Source: SAR324 cluster bacterium
GTDB taxonomy: Bacteria > SAR324 > NAC60-12
Assembly: GCA_028281495.1 (NCBI GenBank)
Contig: JANQJU010000087.1
Coordinates: forward strand, 1-47,827
DNA length: 47,827 nt
Reading direction: 5' to 3'
A model generated the notes under the pieces. It was not told the DNA's origin. It ran no database searches and was given only the letters and a program-made list of their open reading frames with translations. A program made the translations under genes and the position numbers. Below are positions 43,660 to 47,827 of this stretch, one piece after another; position 1 is the stretch's first letter, and each line of letters begins with the position of its first letter.

Positions 43660-44064
43660 ATGAGTGAGAAGATAAAGACTAGGTACCCTGGAGTGTTCTA
43701 TAAACTAAGAGTGAATAAAAATACTAAGAAACAAGAAAAAGTGTTTTATATCCACTACAGAGATCCAGAAGGTAAACAACACCATGAAAAAGTAGGTACA
43801 AGCTCCACTGGATTTACAGAGGCCAGAGCTAACAATGTGAGAACAGCTAAGTCCTTAGGTAAAGAACTACCCAATGGAGAAAAAAGAAAAGAAATAGAGA
43901 GAAGAAAACAAGAAGAAAAAAATAAATACACTCTAAATAAGCTATGGAAACTTTATCTGGAACTCAAAGGAGAGTATAAATCAAGAGAAGGAGATATAAA
44001 TAAGTATAAAAGAAATATAGAAGATACTTATCTACTGGACTTTGGACATTTTAGTACCCCTTAA
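43660..44064 (+). pseudogene. Tyrosine integrase N-terminal fragment
   Basis: 134 aa starting MSEKIKTRYPGVFYKLRVNK, with YIHYRDPEGKQHHEKVGTSS and ARANNVRTAKSLGKEL: the arm-binding plus core-binding start of phage/island integrases. The R-H-R-Y catalytic domain is absent; the frame ends in IS701 sequence at about 44045. Codon use (AGA, AGG, ATA, AAA) differs sharply from the neighbours and supports recent transfer. Confidence 0.78.
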
Positions 44065-44402
44065 GCAGCATCTAGTAGTTGATCAATCAGGGTGTTGAGA
44101 TCCTCTTGAGAAAATACCTTTTGTTGGGGGCTACTCTGGGAGTTGAGATATTTGCTAGTCCAGATGTTTCGGCGGATCACCGCCATGATGTCAGAAAAGG
44201 TGACTTCTTGCTTCCGATACCAGGCCCAGGTCTTGGGAGTCAGGCGTCCTTGTTGAAAATAAGTTTTGGCGACCAAGCCACACAGGGAAAACATTCCCAT
44301 GAGCACGGGCATGGTTCTTTGGATCGCCAAATCGGACCATTGTCGTTGGGTTTCCACTCCCAAGTGAGTTCGTGTCTCTTGAAAGGTCACCTCAATCTTC
44401 CA
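44061..44402 (-). pseudogene. IS701-like transposase, C-terminal part
   Basis: Reading from the break: W-KIEVTFQETRTHLGVETQRQ, WSDLAIQRTMPVLMGMFSLC, then AWYRKQEVTFSDIMAVIRRN. This holds the catalytic Glu region (IEVTFQE) and conserved C-terminus of IS701/IS4-like DDE transposases. The start is cut by the serine-recombinase element at 44403; the rest of the gene resumes at 46879. The IS itself has truncated the tyrosine integrase. Joined with the other part, the gene is in frame. Confidence 0.85.
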
Positions 44403-44422
44403 CTTATACTACCTCTATACAA

Positions 44423-44632
44423 TTGACAGACTCGTCATCGGCTCCGAAGCTGAGTCGGGAAGCGTTATTGTCGTTGGTAAATTGGTACCAGCACAATCGA
44501 GCACCCCGAATCGAAGGAGGAGGCAATGGAGTGGAATCACCTACCGCGAGATCACCGTCACCACATCATCTGGCTATGGGGTCAGATGGTTTGGCGACGT
44601 TATCAGGCGGCGCACCAAAGGAGGAGTCATGA
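44423..44632 (+). CDS. Small frame coupled to the serine recombinase
   Basis: About 69 aa, possible TTG start at 44423; no good ribosome binding site. LSREALLSLVNWYQHNR looks helical and the rest is S/P/G-rich. Its TGA overlaps the recombinase ATG as ATGA, which argues for translation. An overlapping alternative frame extends the recombinase upstream to 44482 without a stop, so one of the two is not coding. Function unknown. Confidence 0.35.
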   Translation: MTDSSSAPKLSREALLSLVNWYQHNRAPRIEGGGNGVESPTARSPSPHHLAMGSDGLATLSGGAPKEES

Positions 44633-46755
44633 AGAGGCACGAGTTTATTTCAAGGAGCCCGAATCTAGGAGGGCAGAACAAAATCCAGGCTTATCATCAG
44701 GAACGCTTGGCGATGATTTATGTCCGCCAGTCGACTTTACAGCAAGTGGAACGCCATCAGGAGTCGACACGACTCCAATATAATCTGAGAAACTATGCCG
44801 AAGCACTGGGTTGGTTGCCATCGCGCATCCTGATTATCGATGAAGATTTGGGACAATCGGGTAGCAGCGCAGTCGGCCGTCCAGGCTTCCAACGTTTAGT
44901 GGGAGAAGTGGGGTTAGACCATGTGGGCTTGGTATTGGGCTTGGAGATGTCTCGTCTCGCCCGAAGCTGTCGGGATTGGTATCAACTCTTGGAGGTCTGT
45001 GCCCTCTTTGATACGTTAATTGGCGACTTAGATGGCATCTATGACCCTAGTAATTACAAGGATCGTTTGTTGTTAGGTTTGAAAGGAACAATGTCTGAAG
45101 CGGAACTGCACATTTTGAAGCGGCGGATGCTGGAAGGGAAGAAGTCCAAAGCTCGACGCGGGGAACTGGGCATGCACGTCCCGATGGGCTATGTGCGTCG
45201 TCCCAGTGGAGAAGTGATGAAAGATCCCGATGAACAGGCTCGCAATGTTATCGATTTAGTGTTTGCCACCTTCGAACGCTGCCGCACGATTGATGGAGTA
45301 TTACGTTACTTGGTCGAACAACGCATCCAGATGCCCTATCGAGTTCGAGCCGGAATCGACAAAGGCGAACTGCACTGGGTGCGTCCGAACCGTCAGACCT
45401 TACGTAATCTCCTGCATCATCCCATCTACGCGGGAGCTTATGTCTATGGACGGCGTCCCACCGATCCCAAACGTAAGCAACCTGGGCGACCATCGACCGG
45501 ACGTGTAGTCGCCGAATGGGGAGAGTGGGAAGTGTGTTTGAAGGATCGTCTTCCCGCTTATATTAGTTGGGAAACCTATGAGAAAAATCAACGTCAAATT
45601 GAATCCAATACCTCGCACGGTATCGGTGTTCCTCGTCAAGGGCCTTCCCTCCTTTCCGGGATTTTAGTTTGCGGCCGCTGCGGACAGAAGCTGACCACAC
45701 GCTATAGCAATAACGGTTACGGTCTGCGTTATACCTGCGCCACTCTGCGCAGCAGCTATGGAGGAGACAATTGCCAATCCTTTTGTGGACAATCGCTGGA
45801 TGAGTTGGTGACCTCCTTAATTTTCGAGGTTCTAAAACCCGCCGCCTTGGAAGTCAGTCTGCAAGTCGCTGAGAATTTACAGGCCGAGCGGGAGCAGCTA
45901 GATCATCAGTGGCACTGCCGCTTAGAACGAAGCCGTTACCAAGTGCAACGAGCTGAACGGCAGTATCAAGCGGTGGAACCCGAAAACCGTTTGGTCGCTC
46001 GAACTTTAGAAAAACAGTGGGAAGAAGCCTTACAAACCCAAGCACAGTTGCAGGCGGATTATCAGCAATTTTTGATGCAACATCCCACTCCCTTATCGAG
46101 GGAACAACGGCAAGCTATGGAACAGTTGGCTCACCAGATCCCCCAACTCTGGAACGCTCCCACCACGACTTCCGATCAACGACAAGCCATTGTGCGACAA
46201 ATGATTGAGCGAGTGATGGTGGAACTGCAAGGGAACAGTGAAATTATCCATGTCCAAGTTTTGTGGCAGGGGGGAGATCAAAGCCAACATGAAATTCGAC
46301 GGCCCGTCGCACGCCTGGAACAGTTGAGTTACTTTCCTCAACTGTTAGAACGGGTGGTGCAATTACATCAACAACATCAAAGCCCAGGAGCCATTGCTCA
46401 CATACTCAATCAAGAAGGATGGAAACCGCCGAAACGTCGGAACACGTTTAACCGTGGTATAATTCATACGCTCTTAGCCCGCCACGGTTTGTGGACAGAG
46501 CCGGGGCGGTTAAGGCTTTCTCAAAAAGTGGCCCGTCGAGACCATGAATGGACCATCCCCGAACTGGCAAGACATCTGGCTATACCTCAACCAACGCTCT
46601 ATTCTTGGATGAAACAGGGGAAACTGGCTGCCCGTCAAGAGACCGTTGCCAACCGTTCGATTTGGTTGATTCATGCCGATAGTCAAGAACTCCGACGACT
46701 TCAACAACTCAGAACGGCTCCCAAGACTTGGGCCGCTCATGTCCGAGTCGATTAA
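44629..46755 (+). CDS. Large serine recombinase with C-terminal MerR-like HTH
   Basis: 708 aa from ATG 44629 (GGAGG five bases upstream). The resolvase-type catalytic domain has the nucleophile in MIYVRQST (~25-32), then DEDLGQSGSSAVGRPGFQRL and LEMSRLARS. A recombinase domain (MGYVRRPSGEV; LHHPIYAGAYVYGRRP) and a zinc beta-ribbon (VCGRCGQKLTTRYSNNGYGL, Cys pairs) follow, then a long coiled coil rich in Q/R. The last ~75 residues (TIPELARHLAIPQPTLYSWM, KQGKLAARQE) form a MerR/excisionase-like HTH fused to the enzyme, unusual among phage integrases. It probably catalyses insertion and excision of the surrounding element. Confidence 0.93.
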   Translation: MKRHEFISRSPNLGGQNKIQAYHQERLAMIYVRQSTLQQVERHQESTRLQYNLRNYAEALGWLPSRILIIDEDLGQSGSSAVGRPGFQRLVGEVGLDHVGLVLGLEMSRLARSCRDWYQLLEVCALFDTLIGDLDGIYDPSNYKDRLLLGLKGTMSEAELHILKRRMLEGKKSKARRGELGMHVPMGYVRRPSGEVMKDPDEQARNVIDLVFATFERCRTIDGVLRYLVEQRIQMPYRVRAGIDKGELHWVRPNRQTLRNLLHHPIYAGAYVYGRRPTDPKRKQPGRPSTGRVVAEWGEWEVCLKDRLPAYISWETYEKNQRQIESNTSHGIGVPRQGPSLLSGILVCGRCGQKLTTRYSNNGYGLRYTCATLRSSYGGDNCQSFCGQSLDELVTSLIFEVLKPAALEVSLQVAENLQAEREQLDHQWHCRLERSRYQVQRAERQYQAVEPENRLVARTLEKQWEEALQTQAQLQADYQQFLMQHPTPLSREQRQAMEQLAHQIPQLWNAPTTTSDQRQAIVRQMIERVMVELQGNSEIIHVQVLWQGGDQSQHEIRRPVARLEQLSYFPQLLERVVQLHQQHQSPGAIAHILNQEGWKPPKRRNTFNRGIIHTLLARHGLWTEPGRLRLSQKVARRDHEWTIPELARHLAIPQPTLYSWMKQGKLAARQETVANRSIWLIHADSQELRRLQQLRTAPKTWAAHVRVD

Positions 46756-46854
46756 CAACGGAAGGAAAATTCGTACAAAGAGAAGAAGCGACAAACCACA
46801 ACCAACTGGGGAAAAGTAGGGATGCTTCCCAAAACTTACTATTCTACGGAGGCT

Positions 46855-47827
46855 TTATGCTTGGCAAATCTCCGCGCTCCATCGTTTCATATACTCGATC
46901 AGCAGTTGTACCGGGTCCCTGTCCAGATCATTGGTAAAAAACGCATGCGGGTTTTTCTTACCCACGATTTGGACCAGTACCCAGCGAACCGGGATGGGAT
47001 CTTGTTTAGTTTTGTGCATCAAGGCGGTTCCCGAGAGCCAGCGCAGCGTTTGTTCCCCGGTTTGATACCAGGGTAAAGTGACCGGCTTCCAATCGTGTTG
47101 TTCTTGTTGAGCCAGGGTCGGGAAATAGGGAATCAATTTTCCTTTTTTCGGTTTGGGATCCCGTTTTCCCGGAGTCGGCTCTGGGGGAAACTCATAGAGG
47201 CGGGCGTCGATGCGGAGCCGGGCAATCAAGCTCAGGCGTTGCCGACAACAAGTGCGGAGTAAATCAAAGCTCGCAAACCCCCCATCCGCGAGCACAATGA
47301 AATCTCTCGTGGGTTGCCAACGACGTAGACACTTCAACGCTTGAATGGCCCAATCCACCGAGGTTTTATGAGTCTTTCCCTTTGCTTCATTGGCCTTTTG
47401 GGAAGGCATCAGGAGCGTCATAAAGGGCAAGGCCCACGGACGAGCACTCCACGGAACCGGAACGATCAGCATCAGGCACAGCCACTGAAGCCCCCAAGCG
47501 GTTACCACGGCTTGGCCTTGAGAACGAGCGGCATCATGATAACGGCCTTTGGCTTGGATTCGTTTGCCATTGCGACGTTCCAAAGTCGCGTCAATTCCCA
47601 CGGTGGCGGCATGGCGGGACGGAACAAAGCCTGCTAACAGCAAGCCCAACAGGATACGCGAGGCCAAAAAACACGACCAACGCGAACGGTTTAGCACATG
47701 ATGATATTTGCTAAAATCGACACCCTGGCCCAAGCCTACGGCACGAAGGCAGGAACAGACCGTGCGTTGTCTTTGGCAAAGTAACGCTCCCAGAACTAAC
47801 GACAGCGCATGAGGCCACACCGGCTGA
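46855..47827 (-). pseudogene. IS701-like transposase, N-terminal part, runs off the window
   Basis: Transposase homology covers 46879 to the window edge; the last 8 codons to the TAA at 46855 come from the serine-recombinase element. The catalytic Asp motifs are visible: TVGIDATLERRNGK and FIVLADGGFASFDLL. An N-terminal part LVLGALLCQRQRTVCSCLRA is also typical. Homology ends LLIEYMKRW, exactly where the piece 44061-44402 begins with W-KIEVTF. The real start lies beyond 47827. The interruption separates the two Asp from the Glu of the DDE triad, so the enzyme is inactive unless the element leaves. Confidence 0.88.

Larger units (their letters stand above)
44403..46881 (+). mobile_element. 2.48-kb serine-recombinase element inside an IS701-like transposase gene
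   Basis: Both edges carry TCCA: 44399-44402 at the left, 46878-46881 at the right. Removing one copy plus the intervening 2479 bp joins the two transposase halves at a shared TGG (Trp) codon in the same frame. No inverted repeats are visible at the ends, and the only sizeable gene is the recombinase, with a small coupled frame upstream. Short shared cores without terminal inverted repeats fit serine-recombinase strand exchange. The exact crossover within TCCA cannot be fixed from sequence. Confidence 0.85.

Overview
The window looks like an accessory, mobile-element-rich stretch of a Gram-negative bacterial chromosome, roughly half GC. Secreted and lipidated proteins with Sec/Tat signals, periplasmic sensor domains, a heme/hemerythrin chemoreceptor, a pfaD (polyunsaturated fatty acid synthase) remnant and an integrase N-terminus of the RYPGVFY type would fit an aquatic proteobacterial or Desulfobacterota/SAR324-like lineage. 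That placement is a guess; there is no rRNA or housekeeping marker here.

Layout. (1) 88-10962: a complete type I-E CRISPR-Cas locus on the minus strand: cse1-cse2-cas7-cas5-cas6e, then cas3-cas1-cas2, a leader and an array of nine repeats and eight 32-bp spacers. cas3 sits between cas6e and cas1 rather than at the head, and an opposite-strand Rpn-like gene fragment is wedged between cas6e and cas3. (2) 11.2-20.6 kb: signalling and envelope genes (SpoIIE-type phosphatase with a periplasmic solute-binding protein, adenylate/guanylate cyclase, YHYH lipoprotein), an AAA-ATPase/nuclease fusion and a HigBA-like toxin-antitoxin pair. (3) 20.6-30.2 kb: a MarR-regulated area with gene debris (SDR, aldo/keto reductase and DJ-1/PfpI fragments), a GST, a second ATPase-nuclease gene, a frameshifted gene, an HxlR regulator divergent from a tautomerase, and a third, internally deleted ATPase gene. 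(4) 30.2-42.4 kb: a hybrid kinase/receiver/phosphatase, a TacA-TacT-like pair, transposase, TerD and Rpn fragments, a fourth ATPase-nuclease gene, a Tat-exported agmatine deiminase-like protein, the pfaD remnant and a heme-MCP-hemerythrin receptor. (5) 42.4-47.8 kb: nested insertions: a vapBC-like pair cut in the toxin, an AT-rich segment with a truncated tyrosine integrase, an IS701-like transposase gene, and inside that gene a 2.48-kb serine-recombinase element.

Two patterns are most worth following. First, three solitary CRISPR-repeat-like sequences lie far from the array (15421-15449, 25361-25389, 39963-39982). Two flank AAA-ATPase/PD-(D/E)XK genes, and one of these lies in the 5' leader exactly 32 nt (one spacer length) before the ATPase start codon. 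Second, the serine-recombinase element interrupts the IS701 transposase at a Trp codon between catalytic D and E; both edges carry TCCA, and joining them restores the transposase frame exactly. All homology statements rest on motif recognition by eye, without database searches.
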